Source: Chitinophaga pinensis (lineage in GTDB: Bacteria > Bacteroidota > Bacteroidia > Flavobacteriales_D > Crocinitomicaceae). From it: a stretch of 60,123 bases of DNA. The stretch is taken from positions 1 to 60,123 of the forward strand of contig CALPMT020000019.1 in NCBI GenBank assembly GCA_943324745.2. Reading direction: 5' to 3'. Each line of letters starts with the position of its first letter. Position 1 is the first letter of the stretch. The translations under genes were made by a program, and so were the position numbers. Under the pieces are notes generated by a model, which was not told the origin of the DNA, made no database searches, and worked only from the letters and a program-made list of their open reading frames with translations. This document shows, piece by piece, positions 53,207 to 60,123 of the stretch.

Positions 53207-53854
53207 TTATAAATACTTGAAGATCTCTCTATTCTCCAAAATTTCTGTTTCAGCACCATTCAACCCCACTTTGAACATTGCTAAAGCCAATTCCGAAGAT
53301 TTTATACTTGCACCTTTTCCGAAATATTTGGTGATAGGATAAATAAATCTAAAAAATTGATACCCTATGTTTGGTTCTTTACGTTGTTCAACAGGATAAA
53401 TATATCCTGGTCTGAAGGCGTGAAATTTTAAATTTAATAATGAAATTCGATTTTCAGCCATTCCCTTATATCTGGCAAAAAATGTTCTACTTTTTTCCGT
53501 TCTATCAGCACCCATTCCACTCAACATGCATAAAGTGGCTTTTGGACTTTCACGTTTTAAAGCAGTAGCAAATTCAGTGGCATAATTTACGGTGATTAAT
53601 TTAAATATTGCATCTGGTACTTGACCTGTATAAACGCCAATACAAAAAAATGCAACATCAATTTCTTTGAACAAATCGATATGTTTCGAGTAATTTTCAA
53701 AATTTTCAATTACAATTTCTTTTAGCTTCACATGTTTTGTAATCGAAGGTTTGCGAACCAAACTTCTTACTTCGTATACCTCAATTGAGTTTAGACAATG
53801 CTCTAAAATCAATTTACCTATCATACCAGTGCTACCGGCTATTAAAATTTTCAT
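53207..53854 (-). CDS. NAD(P)-binding oxidoreductase (atypical SDR)
   Basis: The 215-residue protein begins KILIAGSTGMIGKLILEHCL, the GxxGxxG nucleotide motif of NmrA/HTATIP2-like atypical SDRs. It continues with IDVAFFCIGVYTGQVPDAI and a TLCMLSGMGADRTEKSRTFF block, then AFRPGYIYPV. The catalytic YxxxK is replaced by RTFFARYKG, as in this subgroup. It overlaps the SDR gene by 4 bp (ATGA). Confidence 0.82.
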   Translation of the reverse strand: MKILIAGSTGMIGKLILEHCLNSIEVYEVRSLVRKPSITKHVKLKEIVIENFENYSKHIDLFKEIDVAFFCIGVYTGQVPDAIFKLITVNYATEFATALKRESPKATLCMLSGMGADRTEKSRTFFARYKGMAENRISLLNLKFHAFRPGYIYPVEQRKEPNIGYQFFRFIYPITKYFGKGASIKSSELALAMFKVGLNGAETEILENREIFKYL

Positions 53855-54663
53855 TTTAACTGGCTCATTACAATTTTATCGAAAATCCTATCGCCCATGT
53901 TATTACGTAAGAAAATTGAAGTACTTGACAACTTACCTACTTTGTATCTTGTTTTTGGCTTTTTAGCAAGAATGATTTTAGAAATAGCGTCTGCTATCAC
54001 TGAAGAATGATCACTTTTGCTGTAAAATTTTTCGGTTAGTTGTACTATATCGTTTGTAAGCTTTTTATACGGACCGTTGCCAGATATAGCAATAAGGGGA
54101 TTTTTTCCTACTTCGGCTAATTCAGTAGCAATTGCCCCAGGTTGTAAAATGACTACATCAATATTAAATGGTTTTAATTCCAAGCGTAAACAATCGCTCC
54201 AACCCTCCAGAGCATGTTTTGTTGCATGATACCAAGCACCGAGTGGAGTATAAATTCTACCACCAACCGATGAGGTATTGATGATTAAACCTTTCTTTGA
54301 TTTTCGCATATGAGGAATTACCTTTTGAGTAAGGCTTGCGAGCCCAAATAGATTTACTTCAAACTGCCTTCTCGCTTCTGCTATTGGCGTTTCCTCAACA
54401 GACCCGTATAAAGCATATCCTGCATTATTCCAAAGCACATCAATTTTACCTTCTTTTTGAATAATTATATCTATTACGTTTTGAATATCGGTTTCATTGG
54501 TAACATCCATTTGAATTGGAAATGCTCCGATTTGTTCAAGATCTTTCATGTTTTCTATTCTTCTAGCAACAGGATAGACTTTGTGTCCTTCTTTAATTAA
54601 TTTCAAGGCGGTTTCTTTGCCCATTCCAGAAGATGCTCCAGTGATTAAAATTACTTTGCTCAT
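53851..54663 (-). CDS. Short-chain dehydrogenase/reductase
   Basis: The 270-residue classical SDR has KVILITGASSGMGKETALKL (TGxxxGxG), WNNAGYALYG (NNAG), Ser in LIINTSSVGGR and YHATKHALEG (YxxxK). All catalytic residues are present, so it should be an active NAD(P)-dependent oxidoreductase; the substrate is unknown. It is the first gene of the run and is preceded by a 576-bp largely noncoding gap. Confidence 0.88.
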   Translation of the reverse strand: MSKVILITGASSGMGKETALKLIKEGHKVYPVARRIENMKDLEQIGAFPIQMDVTNETDIQNVIDIIIQKEGKIDVLWNNAGYALYGSVEETPIAEARRQFEVNLFGLASLTQKVIPHMRKSKKGLIINTSSVGGRIYTPLGAWYHATKHALEGWSDCLRLELKPFNIDVVILQPGAIATELAEVGKNPLIAISGNGPYKKLTNDIVQLTEKFYSKSDHSSVIADAISKIILAKKPKTRYKVGKLSSTSIFLRNNMGDRIFDKIVMSQLK

Positions 54664-54788
54664 TATTTTTATTTTAGTTGTTTAAAAAATTATGATGCAA
54701 AGTTGAGACTAAATGCTACCAAAGCTGTAAGACTTATTAAGGATTGTTGTATACTAATTCTCTTTTTTGATGATATTTCGGTTTTCTG

Positions 54789-54836
54789 AGCTTTTTGCTA
54801 ACTTGTGAGTAAGCAACGCAGTTAATCCAATCGGAT
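54789..54836 (-). repeat. Right terminal repeat of the AraC-oxidoreductase cassette
   Basis: Read on the minus strand: ATCCGATTGGATTAACTG (54836-54819), 16 bp spacer, then GTTAGCAAAAAGCT (54802-54789). Both blocks have inverted partners at 52122-52139 and 52269-52282 in the same order from outside to inside. Confidence 0.6.
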
Positions 54837-54883
54837 TTTTTTTTACTATTTTTCGTTACGATTTACTTTTTTGAAGAGTATTT

Positions 54884-55042
54884 CTAATATGGCTTTTTCA
54901 GTTTTGCTTTATCTTTATCATCTAAAGATTCTATCCAACCATCACCAAGAGTATTTATTATAAACATGTTAAAATTATTTCCATCGGGAGAACATGCAAT
55001 TAAATTTTTATTTGGATCTTGTACACTTCCTTTAAAAAACAT
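54884..55042 (-). CDS. Small ORF or gene fragment of unknown function
   Basis: A 52-residue frame from ATG 55042 to TAG reads FKGSVQDPNKNLIACSPDGN and MFIINTLGDGWIESLDDKDK. The start context has no clear promoter. The abrupt beginning suggests a truncated remnant rather than a whole gene. The rest of the 54664-55239 gap holds the cassette repeat and nothing else I can support. Confidence 0.3.
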   Translation of the reverse strand: MFFKGSVQDPNKNLIACSPDGNNFNMFIINTLGDGWIESLDDKDKAKLKKPY

Positions 55043-55239
55043 CTAATTGATATTCAATTAATTAAAATTAAATATTGACAAATTATATCTGGTAAAACAT
55101 ATTGTTTACTACCGCTTTTGGTTAGATAAATCCTTTTAGCAGAATAAATATTTAATTAAGGATCCAAAATAATAATGATTTGATTTTTAAAAGTAATTTG
55201 ATGTTATCAAGAGTGGATTTTGGATTGTTTATTTTAAAT

Positions 55240-55722
55240 TTATTTAAACGTACGAAATTCACCACTATTTCTTATGTGAAAAGCACCTGAAACTCCTCTA
55301 AACTCCTGATGTATATCATTCTGAAATCTAAACAATTGTATTGCATTTGGCGATATATTTGAATCTGTATATATATACATTTTCCCTGGATCATAACCAA
55401 GCTCAAGTGAAAAATCACCTCTTGCAGCAGCATCCAAAAACCATTTATTATCTATCGCAAAAGTATCTATTCTCCAATAGTCATAAGCATTCAAGGGTTC
55501 ATTATTGTACAACTTAACGAGTTCTTTATCAACTTCTCCAAATAAAACAAACGGATACCAATCATAATTCGGCAAAGTTTTTACATTATGAGCATATACA
55601 CCGATTGGAATATTTCCGTTTTTAATACCACTTTTAAACAAACCAAGTTTTTGAATTCTTAATCTGTTCGCTGGATGTGAGACATGAAATACATATCTGT
55701 TTGGTTTAATTTGAGTTCTCAT
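55240..55722 (-). CDS. ADP-ribosyltransferase-like fold protein (putative)
   Basis: From the ATG at 55722 the protein has 160 residues. It reads RYVFHVSHPANRLRIQKLGL, then PIGVYAHNVKTL, DYWRIDT and GKMYIYTDSNISPNAIQLFR. The order H-x-(s/t)-x4-R near the start, a GVYA strand, an xDxW strand and a late IYTD...ISPNAI resembles small ADP-ribosyltransferase or KptA-like folds. I cannot identify the catalytic Glu, so the call is tentative. An in-frame ATG at 55803 lies inside the AAA gene. The start I chose is 31 bp after the AAA stop. Confidence 0.4.
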   Translation of the reverse strand: MRTQIKPNRYVFHVSHPANRLRIQKLGLFKSGIKNGNIPIGVYAHNVKTLPNYDWYPFVLFGEVDKELVKLYNNEPLNAYDYWRIDTFAIDNKWFLDAAARGDFSLELGYDPGKMYIYTDSNISPNAIQLFRFQNDIHQEFRGVSGAFHIRNSGEFRTFK

Positions 55723-55753
55723 ACCTTTACCAATTTTTAATTCAATTATAAAA

Positions 55754-57430
55754 TCACTTTTGGAAGCCAATTTGCACGGTTTTATTGGATTTATTGAACC
55801 CAACTTCTTCTTCGTTACAAATTGATTTAAGCATTTCCAAACTCAAGGGTTTATTATATAAAACCGATTGCACCTCAGTTCTTCTAACTACATTTTCAAT
55901 TTGCGCACCTGTAAAATCAAATTCATCCACTAGCGTTGAAATTTGAGTATTCCTATCGAGGTCACTTAATTTGGTTTCCCATAATTCTTTTTGTTCCGCT
56001 TTCCCTGGTTTTTCAAATGCTATTTTATACAAAAAACGTCTTTCAAAAGCACTATCAAAATTCTTTTCAAGGTTAGTTGTAGCAATTAACACCCCATCAA
56101 AATGTTCCATTTCTTCTAAAATGATATTTTGAATTGCATTCAAAGAAAATGCCATTGAGTTTTCTAAATTGTCAAATCTTTTACTGATAATGGCATCCGC
56201 TTCATTTAGTAATAAAATTGGTTTTACTGATTTTCCTTTTGCAAATTCTCGATAATCGGTAAAAATACGTTTTACCAACTTTTCACTATCGCCATACCAT
56301 TTTGATTTAACATCCGAAATATTTACTTTAATCACTTCCCTACCTGTCTGTTTCGCTAACTGATACACCATTTCTGTTTTACCAGTTCCAGGAGAACCAT
56401 AAAATAAGATTGACATGCTTTTTGGCAATGCTTTTTGCTCCAACCTTAACATCAATTGATTATAATAATCCGTGTGTAGCACATTGGATATCTCTTCGTA
56501 AGATTTAGCCGTATTTGTTGGTAGAATTAGCTTTTTTGAAACAATTTTTTCTGGGCTTATTAAATCAAAATTGGTTGTATTACTTCCGGTAAAAAAGATG
56601 TTTTCTTCATTCATTTTTAGTTTTACTTTTTGAGTTAAAACAAATACTGCATCTCCTGGAAAGAACAATTCTTCTTGCTCTATTAAATCATTATTAGTTA
56701 ACTCATTACGTTTATTTAACAAACTTTGGACAAATCGAACTTTATCTTTTTCAGTTTTAAAATACACCTTATAAAATTCATTGCCATCTACAGAATAATT
56801 GCCACATAATGATTGCCAAATAATATGAAACAAAAACAATTCAGATGTAACATTTGTATCATTAGCTTTCAAAAATAAAAAAAATGAAAATTGCGTTTCT
56901 TCCTTTAATTGCTTGTATTTATTTATTAATGTTTCAACATCTAATTCATTATCTTCAATCTTACTAATCCAGGCATTTATGGATTCAATAGCATCTAATA
57001 AAGTTTCTATTTTTTCGGCTTGTTTGGTATTGATTTTATCTCCAAATACTATTGCATCTGAAATGTCAGGATGAACAGAAAAACGAACATTCGAAAGTTT
57101 GGATGCAGCATACGAATTGGAATTTGTTTTTTTCTTCACTAAAAATTCATTTGCTACTAAAAATTCAATTTCCTCCATCTGTTTAATTAAAACAACAGGA
57201 GTAATTTTCAACACATCTTTTAGCTCATTAAACGTGCAATTCGTATCATTTTCGATGTTATAATAAAAAATAACAGACAACCAATATGCATGATTGGCTT
57301 TAAGCCCATAATATTTTGCTAATGTATTTAGCTCACGTTTATGCGATACTAATAGTTCTTTTGAAAAACCTTTATCTTTAGTTGCAATGTAGATTTTTTC
57401 GATTTTTTCAAGGATAGATAAATTAGCCAT
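55754..57430 (-). CDS. AAA+ ATPase of unknown role
   Basis: The 558-residue protein has an N-terminal helical region of about 300 residues with no known domain, then one AAA+ module. Walker A is GSPGTGKT (345-352), Walker B reads LLLNEAD with Asn409 where Asp is usual and Glu410 intact, sensor 1 is IATTNLEKNFD and the arginine finger is FERRFLYKI. This is close to the Cdc48/FtsH-like or bacterial classical AAA type. The downstream ART-like gene is probably co-transcribed. The unusual Asn in Walker B is worth noting. Confidence 0.82.
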   Translation of the reverse strand: MANLSILEKIEKIYIATKDKGFSKELLVSHKRELNTLAKYYGLKANHAYWLSVIFYYNIENDTNCTFNELKDVLKITPVVLIKQMEEIEFLVANEFLVKKKTNSNSYAASKLSNVRFSVHPDISDAIVFGDKINTKQAEKIETLLDAIESINAWISKIEDNELDVETLINKYKQLKEETQFSFFLFLKANDTNVTSELFLFHIIWQSLCGNYSVDGNEFYKVYFKTEKDKVRFVQSLLNKRNELTNNDLIEQEELFFPGDAVFVLTQKVKLKMNEENIFFTGSNTTNFDLISPEKIVSKKLILPTNTAKSYEEISNVLHTDYYNQLMLRLEQKALPKSMSILFYGSPGTGKTEMVYQLAKQTGREVIKVNISDVKSKWYGDSEKLVKRIFTDYREFAKGKSVKPILLLNEADAIISKRFDNLENSMAFSLNAIQNIILEEMEHFDGVLIATTNLEKNFDSAFERRFLYKIAFEKPGKAEQKELWETKLSDLDRNTQISTLVDEFDFTGAQIENVVRRTEVQSVLYNKPLSLEMLKSICNEEEVGFNKSNKTVQIGFQK

Positions 57431-57485
57431 ATGTAAAGAAATTTAAGGTGCTATTTCTATACGATGAAAAGAACCATTTATAACA

Positions 57486-57511
57486 AAAAAGAGCGTCGAA
57501 ACGCTCTTTTT
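57486..57511 (-). terminator. Intrinsic terminator
   Basis: AAAAAGAGCGT (57486-57496) and ACGCTCTTTTT (57501-57511) form an 11-bp stem with a CGAA/TTCG tetraloop. On the minus strand it is followed by T6, right after the small gene 57519-57725. Confidence 0.85.
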
Positions 57512-57518
57512 AATGCTA

Positions 57519-57725
57519 TTAATTTTTACGCCACCACTTTTTCATGGGCTCTACTTTTTCATTTGTCAATGCTTTTCGATTAGTTATCGAATTTTCCATT
57601 AAACACATGAAAGACATCACTTTAATGGATTTGTTTAACACTAAACTATCTTCCTTGCTATCTCGCTCAATGCTGATTAGCTTTTTGAGTTTGTTAAACG
57701 CATTAATTTCATCTCGTAAATTCAT
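57519..57725 (-). CDS. Small basic protein of unknown function
   Basis: The 68-residue protein reads MNLRDEINAFNKLKKLISIE and ends EKVEPMKKWWRKN. It is followed within 8 bp by a strong terminator, and its start lies 15 bp downstream of a 33-bp direct repeat that also precedes another gene. These flanks favour this strand over the opposite frame. Helical and basic, it could bind nucleic acid, but no motif shows it. Confidence 0.5.
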   Translation of the reverse strand: MNLRDEINAFNKLKKLISIERDSKEDSLVLNKSIKVMSFMCLMENSITNRKALTNEKVEPMKKWWRKN

Positions 57726-57739
57726 CGCTCTTGTTTTGA

Positions 57740-57772
57740 TATAGAACGATGAAATTGGGGAGATATAACAAG
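57740..57772. repeat. 33-bp direct repeat, copy 1
   Basis: Begins TATAGAACGATGAAATTGG and ends GATATAACAAG, identical to 58528-58560. The following 17 bp are also similar (TGTTTTAATT). An inverted pair TTCATCGCTCT / AGAACGATGAA overlaps it at 57721-57753. Confidence 0.8.
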
Positions 57773-57851
57773 CGTGTTTTAATTTAATTTAGCAAGATTA
57801 AATACAATCATATATAGCGAAAGGGACAAAAGTCATTAGATTATTCCTTTG

Positions 57852-58490
57852 TCATACTTTTAGTTTCAAAAAATAAAAGTCGTTTATTTTGTCCCACGTA
57901 AAAGAATAGTCTTGGTTTAATGAAATGTCTTGACCGTAGGGTGTATCTGTTTTATATTGTAAACTTGTTCCTGCTTTATAACTTTTCCCATCCCTGAAGT
58001 CAAAATCTGCTGTGTCTTGTGAATAGTTATTTTGGTCATAATAATGATTATGGTCTGTAGCAAGAATAAAGTAACAAATGTCAATATTGTGATTTTTGTA
58101 TAATTCAAGATTTGAAATGTCTTTGAAAACGTCATATCGGTTATTCGGTTCTCTGTGATTTTCTTTTTTGAAAAATTTCAATTCTATTGCGGCTGTTGTA
58201 GAAGAATTGTCGTCTTGATATTTAAGTAATAAATCCACTCTTGCTCTATCTGATTTGCTTTTAATACTAGTTTCGTTAAGCGTAATGTATGCTTCAAAAT
58301 CAAGATGGAATTTTTCTTCAAGTCTAAATTCATAGAGTTGTCCTAATGTTTTTAAAATGTATCCAAACTCTAACTGAAATGAGTGTTCATTTCGTGCTGT
58401 CAGTCCTCCAAAAGCAAGTTTTTTAGTTAGAAGTCTGTATGCAGTTTCGATTATTTCCTCTGTCAATTTTTTTTGGCTTTCCTTATTCAT
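57852..58490 (-). CDS. PD-(D/E)XK nuclease-like protein
   Basis: The 212-residue protein has DRARVDLLLKYQ (Asp86) followed by AAIELKFFKK (Glu103, Lys105), the D...ExK arrangement of PD-(D/E)XK nucleases, and an upstream helix with Glu41. No DNA-modification partner is near, so it need not be a restriction enzyme; many such proteins are repair or toxin nucleases. It sits alone between two 33-bp direct repeats in a 788-bp unit, which suggests a mobile single-gene cassette. Confidence 0.65.
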   Translation of the reverse strand: MNKESQKKLTEEIIETAYRLLTKKLAFGGLTARNEHSFQLEFGYILKTLGQLYEFRLEEKFHLDFEAYITLNETSIKSKSDRARVDLLLKYQDDNSSTTAAIELKFFKKENHREPNNRYDVFKDISNLELYKNHNIDICYFILATDHNHYYDQNNYSQDTADFDFRDGKSYKAGTSLQYKTDTPYGQDISLNQDYSFTWDKINDFYFLKLKV

Positions 58491-58527
58491 ATCTATTTAA
58501 TTATTAATTTCCTAAATAACTTTTGGT

Positions 58528-58560
58528 ATAGAACGATGAAATTGGGGAGATATAACAAGA
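58528..58560. repeat. 33-bp direct repeat, copy 2
   Basis: Identical to 57740-57772 and 788 bp from it. On the minus strand it lies 38 bp upstream of the nuclease-like gene. Confidence 0.8.
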
Positions 58561-58659
58561 ATGTTTTAATTAAATTGAATTTATTTAGCTTCACTAAGAA
58601 TTATTTCAATCATAGACTGAGAAAGAAGAAAACAATATATAAACTGAATCTATTTGAAA

Positions 58660-58983
58660 TCAAATAAAATCTAACTTAATCATTTCTAAAAATTCATCCT
58701 TATTTTCATAAAAATCAGGGTAAAACAAATTTGTATAAAACCAGTTCAAATTCAAAACAACTTCATTTTCAACAGATAGTCGATTAATAATCCCTTGATT
58801 TAATTCAATATCATTTTTTTCTTTTATGATGTTTTGTTCAAATGCAAAATCAATAATTAATTCAAAAACTTCCATTTCAATTAATTCGACTTCTTTTAAT
58901 GAATCTAATTCGTTTTCATTTAATAAATGAAATTTAATAGACAAATCAACTAATTCATCTTTAACTTGTTGTAAGTTTTTCAT
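58660..58983 (-). CDS. Unknown small acidic protein
   Basis: The 107-residue protein is very acidic and helical (QQVKDELVDLSIKFHLLNEN, LKEVELIEMEVFELIIDFAF). It ends with NWFYTNLFYPDFYENKDEF. No family is recognised. Acidic helical proteins of this size beside nuclease-like genes are sometimes inhibitors, but nothing direct shows it here. Confidence 0.5.
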   Translation of the reverse strand: MKNLQQVKDELVDLSIKFHLLNENELDSLKEVELIEMEVFELIIDFAFEQNIIKEKNDIELNQGIINRLSVENEVVLNLNWFYTNLFYPDFYENKDEFLEMIKLDFI

Positions 58984-59072
58984 TTTTCGAAATTATTTAC
59001 AAAAAATTATATGGGAATATTCCTATGTCTTTTATCAGGATGATAATTTCAAAAATGAATAAGATTACACAT

Positions 59073-59651
59073 CTAAATAATTATTTTATTTGACCAATCA
59101 TTTAAAATATATTGGACTTTCTGAAATCCTTTTGGAACTCTTGCTACTGGACTTGGGGAAACTAAATTTTCATTAAAAGAAAGTTTATTCAATTCGACTT
59201 TCCATTCTTTCAAATTACTCCCTTTTCCCCATGTAGAATATACATTACAATTATTTTTGTTTATGATTTTATTAATTTCAGATGTGTTATAATTTCTTAT
59301 AAGTTTATTGTTTATGATTTTAGAATCACTATAACCTTTCCCTAGAAGAAATTGCAATTCATTTTCAGTAAAATAATCAGAATTTATTTTATTAATTGAA
59401 TTAATCATATCAACACAAGCAATTTTATGCTTAATAATTAGTTCGAAAAAATTGGATGAATTTGGATTAAAATCAACTTTAAAAATTTGACTTAAAATTT
59501 TCCAAAACAAATTCTTTTCGCGACCATAATAATAATTAACATTTTCACCACCAGAGGGATTAAATGTTCCTACAAACAAATATTTAACCTCCCAATTTGG
59601 AAGATAAAATTCTTCATTTTGAAATTGATGGTTGATTTGATTAATACTCAT
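59073..59651 (-). CDS. Uracil-DNA glycosylase superfamily-like protein
   Basis: The 192-residue protein has VKYLFVGTFNPSGGENVNYY, YGREKNLFWKILSQIF, and near the end ENLVSPSPVARVPKGF. The first block fits motif A of UDG-like proteins (G-x-x-P/N-G, followed by a conserved aromatic and YYGR...FW), and SPSPVAR fits the C-terminal DNA-insertion loop. The family removes damaged bases, but some members are only DNA binders. It overlaps nothing and starts 7 bp downstream of the 94-residue gene, so the two form an operon. Confidence 0.6.
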   Translation of the reverse strand: MSINQINHQFQNEEFYLPNWEVKYLFVGTFNPSGGENVNYYYGREKNLFWKILSQIFKVDFNPNSSNFFELIIKHKIACVDMINSINKINSDYFTENELQFLLGKGYSDSKIINNKLIRNYNTSEINKIINKNNCNVYSTWGKGSNLKEWKVELNKLSFNENLVSPSPVARVPKGFQKVQYILNDWSNKIII

Positions 59652-59658
59652 AAAATAT

Positions 59659-59943
59659 TTATTTATAAATTCTAAATTCAGTTTCTGAAATGATTTCTAC
59701 ATTTACTTCATCATTTAGCTTGAAATTCTTTTGATACCAATCTTTTAATTCATCTCTTCCATTAATTTTTCTATTTTGTTCTGCTAGAATAAAAGTTCTA
59801 GTAATCGGAGGATTATTCTCAATTATTAGACTTATTGGAATACCTCCTGATTTTGGAATATCATCCATAAATCTTACAGGAATTTGAATTATTCCTTTAT
59901 TATAGTATTCTTTTCCAAGTTTTAATTTGAATGACTTTTTCAT
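59659..59943 (-). CDS. Small beta-rich protein, partner of the UDG-like gene
   Basis: The 94-residue protein shows alternating strands: FKLKLGKEYYNKGIIQIPVR, GIPISLIIENNPPITRTFI, then ELKDWYQKNFKLNDEVNVEI. The pattern ends with a turn and strand typical of SpoVT/AbrB or B3-like DNA-binding barrels (a ...l.wy..n.l..gD.v.i.. ending). I name it only as a possible DNA-binding protein. It is directly upstream of the UDG-like gene. Confidence 0.4.
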   Translation of the reverse strand: MKKSFKLKLGKEYYNKGIIQIPVRFMDDIPKSGGIPISLIIENNPPITRTFILAEQNRKINGRDELKDWYQKNFKLNDEVNVEIISETEFRIYK

Positions 59944-59978
59944 AATTATGATTTATTATTTTTCTTTAATAAATAATC

Positions 59979-60123
59979 ACTACTGTCCGGTAAAAATAGA
60001 AATTAATCGATTTACATCCTAGAAGTATTGATTTTACTACGTTGATTCCTGATTTTTAAAAGTAAGCCCCCCCTTATTCAAGCAGAACTGAACTCTAATT
60101 GAAGTTGTGGATTATACTCTTTG
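59979..60123 (-). mobile_element. Possible end of an insertion sequence at the window edge
   Basis: CACTACTGTCCGGTAAAAAT at 59979 looks like an insertion sequence terminus. At 60078-60123 a minus-strand frame enters from outside the window and ends KEYNPQLQLEFSSA at TGA (60078-60080), as a transposase C-terminus might. The rest lies outside the window, so this is only suggestive. A run of seven C occurs near 60067-60073. Confidence 0.35.

Noticed and set aside
57544..57744. Plus-strand frame opposite the small gene 57519-57725
   Set aside because: The minus-strand frame has a terminator right after its stop and a repeat-linked start; the plus frame has neither.
57740..58560. Integron attC-like site suggested by the TATAACAAG end of the 33-bp repeat
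   Set aside because: The flanking sequences do not give the paired RYYYAAC and GTTRRRY core sites, and no integron integrase is present in the window.
1..60123. CRISPR arrays
   Set aside because: No regularly spaced short repeats with unique spacers and no cas genes were seen. The repeats found are intergenic palindromes or element ends.

Overview
The window looks like part of the chromosome of an AT-rich member of the Flavobacteriales (Bacteroidota). Evidence: promoters of the TTG / TAnnTTTG type (clear before ispG, tRNA-Cys and the ABC operon), a 640-residue IspG with the large central insertion, a DUF4175 protein next to an ATP-binding protein, YbeY and MnmG, a DUF4271 gene beside a uroporphyrinogen-III synthase-like gene, several TTG starts, and short GC-rich palindromic repeats between genes. 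I do not assign a genus.

Layout. 1-24.6 kb is mostly core chromosome: start of an acyl-CoA dehydrogenase (cut by the window edge), DUF4271, HemD-like protein, penicillin-binding protein 1A, a two-subunit 3-oxoacid CoA-transferase, a lipid kinase / LTA-synthase-like membrane pair, TIGR00266 protein, S4 RNA-binding protein, fatty acid desaturase, IspG, methyltransferase, MnmG, YbeY, anti-sigma-like ATPase, DUF4175, GltX, FolB and tRNA-Cys. 24.7-30.6 kb is a compact 5.9-kb integrative element in the 3' end of tRNA-Cys. It has 28-bp att repeats, a tyrosine integrase, paired 12-bp repeats inside both ends that look like integrase arm sites, an excisionase-like gene, a replication-initiator-like gene, two other HTH proteins and one secreted cargo protein. 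30.7-36.4 kb is an ABC exporter operon with a small outer-membrane-like protein, a LytTR response regulator and the DNA polymerase III delta' gene.

36.4-46.6 kb is an accessory island of poorly known genes: a decayed small gene, a secreted transglutaminase-like protein, two small secreted proteins, a WYL regulator, a NADAR-family protein, a protein with glycosylase-like motifs, and a PcfJ-domain protein with a partner. 46.8-52.1 kb is the branched-chain amino acid operon ilvE-ilvD-ilvB-ilvN. It is preceded by a 17-codon leader peptide rich in Ile and Val codons and by a terminator/antiterminator pair, a textbook arrangement for transcription attenuation. 52.1-60.1 kb is a second accessory zone built like cassettes: an AraC/oxidoreductase/SDR block framed by inverted repeats, an AAA+ ATPase with an ADP-ribosyltransferase-like downstream gene, a PD-(D/E)XK-like nuclease gene between 33-bp direct repeats, a UDG-like gene pair, and what may be an insertion sequence end at the window edge.

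The most interesting points are the ilv attenuator, the tRNA-Cys element with its arm-site repeats overlapping the integrase promoter, the WYL/NADAR/glycosylase-like group, and at least three families of intergenic repeats not explained by any gene. All functional calls come from reading motifs by eye; no database search was run.
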